From NCBI RefSeq assembly GCF_001870435.1, contig NZ_MDDR01000003.1:62001-126000 (forward strand): a DNA stretch of 64,000 nucleotides, written 5' to 3'. The notes beneath the pieces are model-generated. The model saw nothing but the letters and a program-made list of their open reading frames with translations, did no database searches and had not been told where the DNA came from. The DNA comes from Pseudomonas costantinii (GTDB taxonomy: Bacteria > Pseudomonadota > Gammaproteobacteria > Pseudomonadales > Pseudomonadaceae). Of this stretch, positions 45,445 through 54,017 are shown piece by piece; within the stretch, counting starts at the first letter, position 1; each line of letters begins with the position of its first letter. The translations under genes were made by a program, and so were the position numbers.

Positions 45445-47574
45445 CTAGTCCTGGCGGCTTTGCAAAATCTTGCGGGCGTTACAAGCGTTCACATAATCAA
45501 GCATCAGCGACAGCCCTTCGAAGGGCTCGATTTTCTTGTTGTCGATACACAGCTGCGCCATCAGCAACAGTACCTGGCGCTTCTTCTTGTTGACCCGCGC
45601 ACCGGGCACACCGAACGCGGTTTTACGTCGCTCGGGCAACGGTGCTTCCGGCGTCAGCTCCACGGTCACCCAGATCCCCTGGGCAAATTGCAGTGTGACA
45701 TTGGCGATGTGTTCGATCGGTAAAGGCTGCGCCAGGTTGGCGAACACAAAGTGCTCCGGCGTCAGGCGCAACGCGGTCTGCGGTGCGCGCTTGAAGCGAC
45801 GGATGCCCATCCACAGAAAGATCAACGCGATGCTGCCGATCGCTGCCCCCGCGCCCACGGCCGACAAGGGTGTACCCTTCAAGCGTTCCGGAGCAAACCA
45901 GGGCCGACTCATGATGCCCAGCCCAAGCAACACAAAAGGTAGGGCCAGCACCGCCATCAGCGTGCCGCGCCAACGGCCACCTTCATGCAGCGCACGCTCG
46001 CCCTCGGTCGAAGCGGCCATGGTTTCCAGCAGGTGGGTGTGGGCCGTGTTTTCGGAGACCGACACGGCAAGCAAGTCGCGGGAGAGCTGTTCTCGTACGC
46101 AGTGCGGCGCGTTGAAACAGGCGTCGATTTGCGCATTGGCGGCGTCGACATCCACGGCCCGAAGGGCGCTGCGCACAGCGTCCTCCAAGTGCGCCTGCAA
46201 CGCTTGCAGGCGCTCGCCATTTGAAGGGTGGGAATCGGTAGGGTGGGGCTGATGAATCTCCAGCGCCTCGGGCGGCAGTTGCAACTCACTGCCTCGCAAT
46301 GCAACAAGCACGGCGCCGGGCAGGTCGACTGCTGAGGTTTCTTCACAGAGCACCCCTAATGAGTCTTCGACATGCGGATGCAACACCGACACCCGCAACA
46401 ACGCCGAGGCGGCCGCTGCATTGCCCACCAGCCGGGCCCCGGCGGCATCCGCCAACAACTCCCGTTCTCGGCTCCAATGATTCACCGCGTGATCAAAACG
46501 CTGCATGAAAAACACGCCGAACATGAACGAAGGCCGCATCAACCAACCCTGGATCAGGTCGCTGACCATCATCGTTGCGACCAAGGCGCCCAAGCTGCGA
46601 TTGACGCCGTCGTAGATCGGCACGAAGCGCAGGCTGTATTCAGTGTCTTCACCTACAAAATGCGCCAGCTCGTGACCGATCACGGCGCCGATTTCCTCCT
46701 GGCTAAGCAGCCCCAGGTACAGCAACGGCACATGCAGGGTGCGACCGCTCAACGGCGTCTCGGCCGGCATCACGGTGGCTGGGCTGGAGGTCACATAAAA
46801 GCCCTGGGTCAGGCTTACCACGATATGGTCCGGCGGCAACGCGCCCAGTGTGTGTGCCAGCTCGCGCACACGGCGCCACAACTCGGGCGCCTGCTCGGGC
46901 GTCACCACCTGCCCGAACATCTCAACCGGCGTGGGTTCGAACATCGCCAGCATGTGCCGCAGTTGTTTGAGCAACTGCCAGATCGAATACACGCTGAACG
47001 CGGCAATCACCCCCAGCACGGCCATCAGCTTGACCTCGCCACTGCCCAGACGGCCGATATGCCACAACGCCAAGCCTTCGAAACTCAACACCAGTGCTAC
47101 CGTCGATGCCATTGCCATCACATGGCTCACCAGCACATAAGGCAACAGCCGGCTACCGAGGGAGAACACCTGCAACAACTTTTCCCGCGACTGTTGCGCG
47201 CGCAAACCCGCCCAGTGCGTGCCGGCCAGCGCGGCCACACCGATGAAGGCCGCGATCAGCCCAAGGCCAATCACCCACGGCGCCAGCGCACGCAACGCGT
47301 GGTTTACGCGATGCGCAGTGGGCAACTCGGCTTCAATTTTATCCAGCCGTGAGAGTGCTAGCGGCACGCTGATTTTTTCTTTGCCCAAGTCGACCTGAGC
47401 TGCCGGGTCTTGCGTCGCCAGCTTCCGCAATTGGAGTTTGGCGACGACCACGTCGGCGCTGTAATCGATCAATGCGCTGTTTGACTCGGCAGCACGCTGG
47501 CGCTCCCAGCCACCGAGGGCGGCCAGCAGCAGCGGGAAAATGACGAGCAGGCAAATCAGCTTCAGGGCGTTCAT
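45445..47574 (-). CDS. M48 family membrane metalloprotease
   Basis: Zinc protease of 709 residues. The first helix (LKLICLLVIFPLLLAALGGW) and three more membrane segments lie at about 97-118, 145-170 and 183-200. The M48 catalytic domain has EIGAVIGHELAHFVGEDTE (H301, E302, H305) and the third zinc ligand region SRERELLADAAGARLVG. Further membrane segments lie near 540-600, and a C-terminal soluble region of unknown role follows. It is longer than HtpX. It probably handles quality control at the inner membrane, which is inference from the family. Confidence 0.85.
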   Translation of the reverse strand: MNALKLICLLVIFPLLLAALGGWERQRAAESNSALIDYSADVVVAKLQLRKLATQDPAAQVDLGKEKISVPLALSRLDKIEAELPTAHRVNHALRALAPWVIGLGLIAAFIGVAALAGTHWAGLRAQQSREKLLQVFSLGSRLLPYVLVSHVMAMASTVALVLSFEGLALWHIGRLGSGEVKLMAVLGVIAAFSVYSIWQLLKQLRHMLAMFEPTPVEMFGQVVTPEQAPELWRRVRELAHTLGALPPDHIVVSLTQGFYVTSSPATVMPAETPLSGRTLHVPLLYLGLLSQEEIGAVIGHELAHFVGEDTEYSLRFVPIYDGVNRSLGALVATMMVSDLIQGWLMRPSFMFGVFFMQRFDHAVNHWSRERELLADAAGARLVGNAAAASALLRVSVLHPHVEDSLGVLCEETSAVDLPGAVLVALRGSELQLPPEALEIHQPHPTDSHPSNGERLQALQAHLEDAVRSALRAVDVDAANAQIDACFNAPHCVREQLSRDLLAVSVSENTAHTHLLETMAASTEGERALHEGGRWRGTLMAVLALPFVLLGLGIMSRPWFAPERLKGTPLSAVGAGAAIGSIALIFLWMGIRRFKRAPQTALRLTPEHFVFANLAQPLPIEHIANVTLQFAQGIWVTVELTPEAPLPERRKTAFGVPGARVNKKKRQVLLLMAQLCIDNKKIEPFEGLSLMLDYVNACNARKILQSRQD

Positions 47575-47677
47575 GGGAGTCCGTTCACAACGCAGAGATC
47601 TTGGTTATACCGAAAAGGTCTGTAGCGCAGATAGAGGGAGGCAAGCAACTGGGCGGATTCAAAACGCCGGGCACTGA

Positions 47678-48583
47678 TCAGAGCACGCCCCGGCCTTTAC
47701 TGCTCGGGGCGTTGTCATCACGTGGCGAGCGACCGAAAAAGGCTTTATAGGCGCGACTGAAAGCCGCTTCGGACTCATAGCCAATGGCAAAGCCGATTTC
47801 TCCGATGCGGCTGTCGTGTTTCGCCAGCATCGTTTTCGCCAGTGTTAACCGCCATTCATTTTGGTAACGCAACGGCGAGCGTCCTACCAGCGAGCTGAAT
47901 CGGTCGCAGAAATTGGACCGTGACATGCCGGCAATTTCAGCCAGCGAATCGATACGCCACTGCCGCCCCGGCGTTTCGTGAATGGCTTTCAGTGCCCGAG
48001 CTATACGTGCGTCCGATAACCCGCCCAGCCAACCGGAAGCAGCGTTTTGATGCACCCAGGTTCGCAGGATACGAATAACCGTCAGATCTATAAGGCGCGA
48101 GATCATCAGCGCTCCGCCCGGTTGCGTGTCATTGGCTTCAAGCAACATGAAATGCAGGATGCCTTCCGCCCAATCTGCCGCCTGGGTTTTTCGGATGTGG
48201 ATAAGTCGGGGCAGGGCAAACAGCATTGCCTGGAAACTGCTCGCATCGAACCAGAACCGACAGATCACAACCGCCGCCGGCCCATCACAGGCGGTGATCC
48301 TGACCCCTGAAGGGTTGTGGGGAAGCAAGATGATATCGCCTTGCTCCAGCGTCACTGCCGGCTGATCGACGTCTTCGAGATGTAGCCGACCTTGCTGAAC
48401 CACGCAAATATGAGCGCTCTGCCGGTCGAGTTCGAGGCATTGCGCATTGCTCAGCGCGGTTGAGTAAACACGGTCTCCAGTCAGGCGAATTTGCGCCAAA
48501 ACCTGAGACAGCAAATCACCCTTGGCAAGCCCTTCCAGCTTCATTTCCGGATGAATGATCAAATTTTCGAGGGGATTCATCAT
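47678..48583 (-). CDS. AraC family transcriptional regulator (cupin N-terminal domain)
   Basis: 301 residues. An N-terminal cupin-type ligand domain (SAHICVVQQGRLHLEDVDQPAVTLEQGDIILLPHNPSGVRI, about 57-97) is followed by two helix-turn-helix motifs of AraC type (RIDSLAEIAGMSRSNFCDRFSSLVGRSPLRYQNEWRL and IGEIGFAIGYESEAAFSRAYKAFFGRSPR, about 210-288). It is divergent from a small membrane protein gene 134 bp away, its likely target. The ligand is unknown. Confidence 0.88.
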   Translation of the reverse strand: MMNPLENLIIHPEMKLEGLAKGDLLSQVLAQIRLTGDRVYSTALSNAQCLELDRQSAHICVVQQGRLHLEDVDQPAVTLEQGDIILLPHNPSGVRITACDGPAAVVICRFWFDASSFQAMLFALPRLIHIRKTQAADWAEGILHFMLLEANDTQPGGALMISRLIDLTVIRILRTWVHQNAASGWLGGLSDARIARALKAIHETPGRQWRIDSLAEIAGMSRSNFCDRFSSLVGRSPLRYQNEWRLTLAKTMLAKHDSRIGEIGFAIGYESEAAFSRAYKAFFGRSPRDDNAPSSKGRGVL

Positions 48584-48717
48584 GTCTGGTTGCCCACGCT
48601 TTCTCTAAGCTGACTCCCGAGATCATAGCGTGCTGATGCAACCAAAACGAAACCGTCGAGGCCGTTTCCGGCACTGATCGTTTATGCACATCATCCAATC
48701 ACATGGGAACACATCAA

Positions 48718-49203
48718 ATGTTCGGAATCTCCGCCCTTGGCTGGATACACACCCTCGGCAGCCTGCCCGCCATTCCCCTGGCGGCTTATATGTTCATTCG
48801 ACACGGACGCATCGTCCCCCGCTCAACGCCAGGTTTGCTCTACCTGGCGTCGATGCTGATCGGTGCCTTCACTGTGTTCCTGGTCGCGCACCAACCCGTC
48901 AGCAACATCATTGGCGTCATTACCCTTGCACTGCTGCTGGCCGGTTATGGCGTGGGGCATATCGCCTGGCTGGGGCGAGCGCGCGCGTACCTGGAAACCA
49001 TTTTCTTGAGCCTGACCGCTTTTTTCCTGATGGTGCCCACAGTCTCCGAGACATTGCGCCGAGTCCCCGACGGCCACCCAATAGTCACCGACCTGCACTC
49101 GCCAGTGCTGATTGGCGCGCAAGGCAGTATTGCGCTGGCGCTCGTCATTGGGCTGGGCGCGCAGATGCTGTACTTGCGCAGGAAAGGCGGTCGGTTGGCC
49201 TAA
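48718..49203 (+). CDS. Small inner-membrane protein, four or five helices
   Basis: 161 residues and very hydrophobic: LGWIHTLGSLPAIPLAAYMFI, TPGLLYLASMLIGAFTVFLVA, IIGVITLALLLAGYGVGHIAWL, YLETIFLSLTAFFLMVP and GAQGSIALALVIGLGAQMLYL, then a basic end (RRKGGRLA). ATG at 48718 has GGGA about 9 nt ahead. An ATG 15 nt upstream has no ribosome site. I do not recognise a named family (DUF2306-like layout is possible). It is divergent from the AraC gene and is followed by a terminator. Confidence 0.72.
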   Translation: MFGISALGWIHTLGSLPAIPLAAYMFIRHGRIVPRSTPGLLYLASMLIGAFTVFLVAHQPVSNIIGVITLALLLAGYGVGHIAWLGRARAYLETIFLSLTAFFLMVPTVSETLRRVPDGHPIVTDLHSPVLIGAQGSIALALVIGLGAQMLYLRRKGGRLA

Positions 49204-49216
49204 CACCGCCAATAAG

Positions 49217-49248
49217 AACGCCCCGGCATTCACACGCTGGGGCGTTTT
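49217..49248 (+). terminator. Rho-independent terminator after the membrane protein gene
   Basis: ACGCCCC and GGGGCGT form a 7-bp stem with an inner GGC/GCT extension, followed by TTTTGCTT. It lies 14 nt after the stop. Confidence 0.8.
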
Positions 49249-49250
49249 GC

Positions 49251-49535
49251 TTATTGCCCGTTATTACAGGGCGACTCCAATACCTTCACTACATCATCAA
49301 TCACCGCCTTGCTCATCTCCTGCAAATAATGCGACGCCCAGGCATAACGGTCCGTCTCCTTCGTCATCGCCGCATCTTCTGCGAGCAACTTGGCGACGTG
49401 GAGTAAATCGGAAACGTGGTGCAAGGCTTCATGCAGGGAAACACCGCTGTTGACGCGGAACAGAGGTTGGTCGGAGTGAAAGGCGAAGGGGGTGACGCCG
49501 AGGGTGTTGGAGGGGGGAGCTAGCGGCTGATGTGA
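49251..49535 (-). pseudogene. DUF3077 family gene without a usable start (decayed or 5'-truncated)
   Basis: The minus strand reads open for 94 codons to TAA at 49251. The middle part matches the DUF3077 pattern closely: PLFRVNSGVSLHEALHHVSD, then LLHVAKLLAEDAA, then YAWASHYLQEMSKAVIDDV. DUF3077 proteins are short Pseudomonas proteins of unknown role. No ATG, GTG or TTG occurs before the conserved block, and in-frame TAA codons close the frame just upstream (49536-49538). The first TTG or ATG falls inside the domain. So the 5' end is lost or an unusual start is used. The reading of the domain is firm. The pseudogene call is less so. Confidence 0.65.
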
Positions 49536-49673
49536 TTATCTGTTTTATGAGGGCGCCATAATTATTGGCCACCCATAATTTCGCATAAAGGTTGAGAGGT
49601 TGGTGAAAGGGAGTAGCTGCGGGGGGGGAACCGGTCTACTTCACTGCACGATCGAGATTCAAGCGCCAGAAAC

Positions 49674-49700
49674 AACAAAACCCTCACATTTCTGCGAGGG
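49674..49700 (-). terminator. Terminator of the tRNA-Thr transcript
   Basis: On the minus strand CCCTCGCA and TGTGAGGG pair (8 bp, one G-U) around GAAA and are followed by TTTTGTTGTT. It lies 13 nt after the tRNA 3' end. Confidence 0.8.
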
Positions 49701-49712
49701 CTTCGTCTTATA

Positions 49713-49788
<76 letters not shown>

Positions 49789-50249
49789 GTGTTAGGGCGA
49801 CGATTATAGCGATTGGCAAGCTTCTGTAAACCCCTGAATTCTGACTATTTTTGCAGAAATGAATGTTTTTTTGCGATCGCTGCTTTTTCATCGCCATAAG
49901 GGTGCTCTACAGCCGGGGCCCCGGGTGTGCCGAGGGCCTTTAAACCGGGCCAATTTCCATCCCACAATTGTCCGCAAACTGACATCTGGCTCCATCCCTT
50001 CAATCCCAGCTACAGAATCTGTGCATCCACCCAGTTTGGTGGCGACAGAGGGGTTTCAGCTGTCCGGATGCTGGTCATTAAATTGACTATTTACCGTTCA
50101 TCTAAAAAATAACCAATAAAAACATCAAAATAATGACACTTTACCATTGCTGTCACAGAATGCTTTAACTGCGACGCCTTCAAGAAGACCTCCGGTGAGA
50201 ACTGCTTGCCGCCCTTCACGTCTTTGAGCTGCGTCGTGAGGAGCAGGCT
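49789..50249. other. Upstream region of bcsQ/wssA and tRNA-Thr (461 bp, non-coding)
   Basis: The left part must hold the tRNA promoter on the minus strand. On the plus strand a FleQ-type palindrome (50074-50087) overlaps a TTGACT that could be the -35 of the bcsQ promoter, followed by an A/T-rich tract (50100-50145) and about 100 nt of leader. GAGGAG precedes the bcsQ ATG. I see no convincing gene. Confidence 0.5.
50074..50087. promoter_or_regulatory. FleQ-type binding site upstream of bcsQ
   Basis: GTCATTAAATTGAC agrees with the FleQ consensus GTCAATNNATTGAC at 11 of 12 fixed positions. FleQ is the c-di-GMP responsive regulator of exopolysaccharide operons, including cellulose operons in Pseudomonas. 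It lies 163 nt before the ATG. Confidence 0.6.
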
Positions 50250-51155
50250 ATGAGCCTTAGCGATGAACTTTTGGCGTTGTTCGGCAAAAATGTCACCCAC
50301 GATGCACAAGGGATTGATGCGCGGATGCACTTTTTTGGCAGCGTTCCTGGCGACGAAGGCGCCCACCCACAATCCCAATCCACTGATACCGTCGTGCTGC
50401 GCCCTAAAGTCGTGGCGCTGGTGTCGATGAATGGCGGTGTTGGGCGTAGCACCTTGGTCACGGCCTTGAGCAGCGGTTTGCAGCGCCATGGCGAATCGGT
50501 GGTGGCGCTGGATCTGGACCCGCAAAATGCCTTGCATCGTCACTTCGGCGTCAGTTCGACATTGCCCGGTATTGGGCGCACCAGCCTGGAGCATGGGCAA
50601 TGGAGCCCGTTGCAACAACAGGGCTTTGCCGGTTGCCAGGTGATTACCTTCGGCGATACCGACGTCCAGCAGCAGGAAAGCCTGGAGCGCTGGCTCAAGC
50701 ATGAGCCTATCTGGCTGGCGCGGCGTCTCTCGTCTTTGGGCTTGAGCGAGCAGCACACGGTGATCATCGATACGCCCGCCGGTAATAACGTCTATTTTCA
50801 TCAAGCCCTGAGCGTTGCCGATGTGGTGTTGGTCATCGTACAAGCTGATGCTGCGTGCCTTGGCACGCTGGACCCTCTGGATCTATTGCTGGCCCCGCAC
50901 CTTGAGGGCGAGCGCCCACCCAGTGTGCATGTGGTGGTCAACCAACTGGATGAGAGCAATGCTTTTAGCCTGGACATGGTCGACGCGTTCAAACTACGCC
51001 TGGGAAAAGCGCCGTTGGAGGTTCATCGCGATATGGCGATCAACGAGGCGTTGGCGTTTGCTGCCGACCCGCTGGACAGCGTGACGAAGCGGATGGCCAG
51101 TGACGATCTCAACGAAATTTGCCTGCTGTTGAAAGCGTCGAGAAGAAACGCATAA
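50250..51155 (+). CDS. bcsQ: Cellulose biosynthesis protein BcsQ / WssA-like MinD-type ATPase
   Basis: ParA/MinD-type ATPase of 301 residues. The deviant Walker A is SMNGGVGRSTL (about 59-69), switch I region VALDLDPQNALHRHFGV, and Walker B VIIDTPAGNNVYF. In bacteria with bcs/wss operons this protein (BcsQ/YhjQ, WssA) places the cellulose synthase at the pole. The N-terminus MSLSDELLALFGKNV is typical of Pseudomonas/enterobacterial BcsQ. GAGGAG precedes the ATG. The cellulose synthase genes that should follow are absent, so the protein is an orphan here. Confidence 0.85.
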   Translation: MSLSDELLALFGKNVTHDAQGIDARMHFFGSVPGDEGAHPQSQSTDTVVLRPKVVALVSMNGGVGRSTLVTALSSGLQRHGESVVALDLDPQNALHRHFGVSSTLPGIGRTSLEHGQWSPLQQQGFAGCQVITFGDTDVQQQESLERWLKHEPIWLARRLSSLGLSEQHTVIIDTPAGNNVYFHQALSVADVVLVIVQADAACLGTLDPLDLLLAPHLEGERPPSVHVVVNQLDESNAFSLDMVDAFKLRLGKAPLEVHRDMAINEALAFAADPLDSVTKRMASDDLNEICLLLKASRRNA

Positions 51156-51163
51156 AGCGCGGT

Positions 51164-51370
51164 TTATACGCTTAACGCCAGATGCTTATGCACAATCGGT
51201 TGGTTGCGACTGTCACGAAACAGCCATTTTGTGGAGCCGTTCTCAATGTGCTGCAACTGCCTGTTTTGTGTGCGTTTTATTTTGTGAACAAAAAATGACC
51301 AGCGTGGCTTTTGGCCTGTAGCGTTGATTGCTACAGCTTCTGTAAAGAATTCATCAACAGAGTTATCCAC
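51164..51370 (-). CDS. Possible small protein (68 aa), doubtful
   Basis: A GTG-started frame, VDNSVDEFFTEAVAINATG..., between bcsQ and the methyltransferase gene. The composition looks protein-like (WSFFVHKIKR, STKWLFRDSRNQPIVHKHLAL), with basic and aromatic residues. There is no clear ribosome site and no family that I recognise. It could be chance, or an unrecognised conserved small gene. It begins inside a TTATCCACA sequence. Confidence 0.3.
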   Translation of the reverse strand: MDNSVDEFFTEAVAINATGQKPRWSFFVHKIKRTQNRQLQHIENGSTKWLFRDSRNQPIVHKHLALSV

Positions 51371-51396
51371 AGGGCACGCGTAGGAAAATTTGCCCC

Positions 51397-52584
51397 CTAA
51401 TCGCGCTCGGCCAGCACCATCAAGTTGCGCGGAGTCAGCGCCGGTTCACAGAAGCTGCCTATCTCGACCTTATAGCCTTGCTCTGACAGGAATAAGGCCC
51501 GATCCAGCACCAGCCACATTTCCAGCGGCCGCCGAAACAGACCCCGTACCAACTCTAGATTGCGGACTTCGGCCAGGCGGCGCCAACCGTGTGCCTCCAG
51601 CGCCAGCCAATCCTGCTCACCTGTGGATAAGCCCTTGAGGCCAGCCAGCTCTCGGCAATAGTCGGCGAAGGGTTTATCCAGCCAACTGGCAGGCAGGGAC
51701 GGCGTGGGCAAGTATTCGTCGCAGTTGCGCAATTGCCGTTGCAACTGATCAAAGCCCAGGCGCCGGGCCATGGAGGTGTCTCGTTGCTGGCGCACCCGTT
51801 TGCCTGCGGTGACGGTCTCGCTCAGCGGCAGGCCCAAGTCGTCGATCGACAACTGCAAGGCCGATGCGCGGCCTGCGCCGGACAGTGCTTGGTAGGTGTC
51901 GGCGTTGATGCGGTTGTAGCAGCAAGGCGCCAATGCCAGTTGTTTGCAGCCGGCAGCGCTGGCCAATTGCAGCAAGCGTACGTGCAGGTCGCCGCAGGCA
52001 TGCAGGGCGATAGGGGTGTATTCCGGGCCGATCGACACATCGGCCATCACGTCTTGCAGGCGATGGGTGACGGGCAAACCGTGGTGGTCGCTTAAGGCTT
52101 GGCCGGAGGCGATCAAGGCTGGGTCGTATTCCAGGCAGGTCAGTTGTTGGCCAGGTTGCAGCAGGCGTCGGCCGAGGTGACCTTTGCCGGCGCACCAGTC
52201 CAGCCAGTGCATGGGTGTTTCAGCAAACTGCAGGGCGGCGCCGAACGCTTCGATCTGTTGCCACTTGCGGCCGGGTACATCGACGTTGAGGCGGTGGCGG
52301 GCAGGTTCCAGGGGATGCGCAGGTAACTTATCCACAGCGCTGAGGTGCAGGGCTTGTGCGGCCAACTGTGGAAAAGGCGCTGGCGCCGGCAGGTCATGGG
52401 GCAGGTTGTTACTGCTTTCGGCGTCAGCCAGCGAGCGCTGACGCAGCCACTGGGCCAGCTCGGGATGCAGGGTTTCCCAGGGTAATTGCAGGTGAACAAA
52501 GGGCCGTGGTCGCCACAGCCCTTGATGTTCAGTCAGGAACGCATCCAGCGCCTGGAAGCGTGCTTCAACGTCCTTGGCAAGCAT
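51397..52584 (-). CDS. SAM-dependent methyltransferase (Methyltransf_32/GSTCD type)
   Basis: 395 residues. The Rossmann methyltransferase core starts at about 127 with MHWLDWCAGKGHLGRRLLQ (motif I), followed by LTCLEYDPALIASGQAL. PIALHACGDLHVRLLQLAS is motif III/IV-like and LALAPCCYNRI carries the double cysteine typical of this family. The N- and C-terminal parts are family-specific. The substrate is unknown, with RNA or small molecule both possible. The start overlaps the permease gene by 20 nt, so it forms the last gene of the ABC transporter operon. Confidence 0.8.
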   Translation of the reverse strand: MLAKDVEARFQALDAFLTEHQGLWRPRPFVHLQLPWETLHPELAQWLRQRSLADAESSNNLPHDLPAPAPFPQLAAQALHLSAVDKLPAHPLEPARHRLNVDVPGRKWQQIEAFGAALQFAETPMHWLDWCAGKGHLGRRLLQPGQQLTCLEYDPALIASGQALSDHHGLPVTHRLQDVMADVSIGPEYTPIALHACGDLHVRLLQLASAAGCKQLALAPCCYNRINADTYQALSGAGRASALQLSIDDLGLPLSETVTAGKRVRQQRDTSMARRLGFDQLQRQLRNCDEYLPTPSLPASWLDKPFADYCRELAGLKGLSTGEQDWLALEAHGWRRLAEVRNLELVRGLFRRPLEMWLVLDRALFLSEQGYKVEIGSFCEPALTPRNLMVLAERD

Positions 52585-53254
52585 CGACGCGCAGCCAGCG
52601 TTCCAGCAGTTTGAAGGCGCGCACCAGGAGGTAGGAGATCAGCAGGTAGAACACGCCGGCGGTGAAGAACATCTCAACCGTCAGGTAGTTGCGCGCAATG
52701 ATGGTCCTGGCCATGCCGGTCAGTTCCAGCAGGGTCACGGTACTCGCGAGGGAGCTGGCCTTGAGCATCAAAATGACTTCGTTGCTGTAAGCCGGTAGTC
52801 CGATGCGCGCTGCGCGAGGCAGGATGATGTAGATCAGCGTTTTCGGCTTGGACATCCCCAGCGCCCGGGCCGCTTCAATTTCACCCGGCGGGATGGCCTG
52901 GATGGCGCCGCGCAGGATCTCGGCGATGTAAGCCGCGGTGTGCAGCGTCATGGTGGCCGTGGCGCACCAGAAAGGATCGCGCAGGTAAGTCCACATGAAG
53001 CTTGCGCGTACAGCATCGAATTGGGCCAGGCCGTAGTAGACCAGGAACAACTGTACCAGCAGCGGCGTACCACGAAAGAAGAAGATGTAGGCGTAGGGCA
53101 GTGAGCGAACATACCAGCGCTTGGACGAGCGAGCGATGCCCAGTGGGATCGCCAGGATCAGGCCGAGAATTACCGCGATGCTCACCAGTTCCAGAGTCAG
53201 GACGGCGCCCTGGATAAACTTCGGCAGCCACTTATAGATGACTTCCCATTCCAT
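52565..53254 (-). CDS. Polar amino acid ABC transporter permease (HisM type)
   Basis: Inner-membrane permease of 229 residues of the His/Glu/Gln/Arg/opine family. The N-terminus is WEVIYKWLPKFIQGAVLTLELVSIAVILG. Family signature FRGTPLLVQLFLVYYGL (about 61-77) and the EAA loop EIEAARALGMSKPKTLIYIILPRAARIGLPAYSNE (about 128-162) are clear. ATG at 53254 shares one base with the stop of the upstream permease (TAATG). It forms a heterodimeric channel with that partner. The gene order ATPase, binding protein, two permeases matches the arginine/lysine/histidine transporter locus of other pseudomonads. Confidence 0.88.
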   Translation of the reverse strand: MEWEVIYKWLPKFIQGAVLTLELVSIAVILGLILAIPLGIARSSKRWYVRSLPYAYIFFFRGTPLLVQLFLVYYGLAQFDAVRASFMWTYLRDPFWCATATMTLHTAAYIAEILRGAIQAIPPGEIEAARALGMSKPKTLIYIILPRAARIGLPAYSNEVILMLKASSLASTVTLLELTGMARTIIARNYLTVEMFFTAGVFYLLISYLLVRAFKLLERWLRVDACQGR

Positions 53255-53946
53255 TACGTCGTCCTCACGAAGCCGCGGGCGGCGCGTTTTTCCAGGAAGT
53301 GCATACCCACCATCGATAGCGACGTCAGGCACAGGTAAATGAACGCGGCGACGAGATAGAAGGTAAACGGCTGCTTGGTCACGGTGACGGCGATCTGCGC
53401 GTGGCGCATGATTTCTTCGAGGCCGATGACCGTGACCAGCGCGGTATCTTTCATCAGGATCATGAACAGATTGCCCAGGCCCGGCAGGGCGATGCGCCAC
53501 ATCTGCGGCATGATCAGGCGGGTGAAGATGCGAAACTTTGACAGGCCCAACGCCACACCGGCTTCGCGGTGGCCCTTGGGAATGGCAATGATCGCGCCCC
53601 GCAATACCTCGGTGGCGTAGGCACCAAAACACAGCCCCAGGGCGATCACGCCCGCAGCGAAGGCGCTGAGCGAAAGATCGGGGATGTTGAAAATTTCACC
53701 CAGTTCACGCATCGCATTGATCGTGCCGAAATAAATCAGCAAGACCCACAGCAGTTCCGGTACGCCGCGAACGATGGTCGAGTAGGCACCGCCCAGCCAT
53801 TGCAATGGCTTGTACGCAGAAGTCTTGGCCAAGGCGCCGGCAAGGCCGAGTATCAGCCCCAGGCACAGAGCCGTGAGCGCCAGTTTGACGGTCATCAGCG
53901 CGCCGGCAAGCAGCGCCGGGCCGAACCCGTAGAGATCGAAATTCAT
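53254..53946 (-). CDS. Polar amino acid ABC transporter permease (HisQ type)
   Basis: 230 residues, MNFDLYGFGPALLAGALMTVKLALTALCLG at the N-terminus. Family motif IVRGVPELLWVLLIYFG (about 58-74) and EAA loop HREAGVALGLSKFRIFTRLIMPQMWRIALPGLGN are present. ATG at 53946 is preferred over an ATG 18 nt upstream because MNFDLYGFG is the conserved start. It pairs with the downstream HisM-type permease. The binding protein gene is 71 nt upstream. Confidence 0.88.
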   Translation of the reverse strand: MNFDLYGFGPALLAGALMTVKLALTALCLGLILGLAGALAKTSAYKPLQWLGGAYSTIVRGVPELLWVLLIYFGTINAMRELGEIFNIPDLSLSAFAAGVIALGLCFGAYATEVLRGAIIAIPKGHREAGVALGLSKFRIFTRLIMPQMWRIALPGLGNLFMILMKDTALVTVIGLEEIMRHAQIAVTVTKQPFTFYLVAAFIYLCLTSLSMVGMHFLEKRAARGFVRTT

Positions 53947-54017
53947 GGTGTTTTCATATCGCAAGGCATTGCTAAAAGCCGGCGCGCTGAAGGTGCGCGC
54001 CGGGCAAGTCGCTCAGA

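Noticed and set aside
51363..52336. Three perfect TTATCCACA sequences within 1 kb (51363, 51622, 52328), and an inverted pair inside the recQ gene (23410, 23445)
   Set aside because: Tempting as DnaA boxes, but further perfect copies occur at 40564 and 48196. In coding DNA GTG GAT AAG (Val-Asp-Lys) produces the motif readily. No AT-rich unwinding region or origin genes are near.
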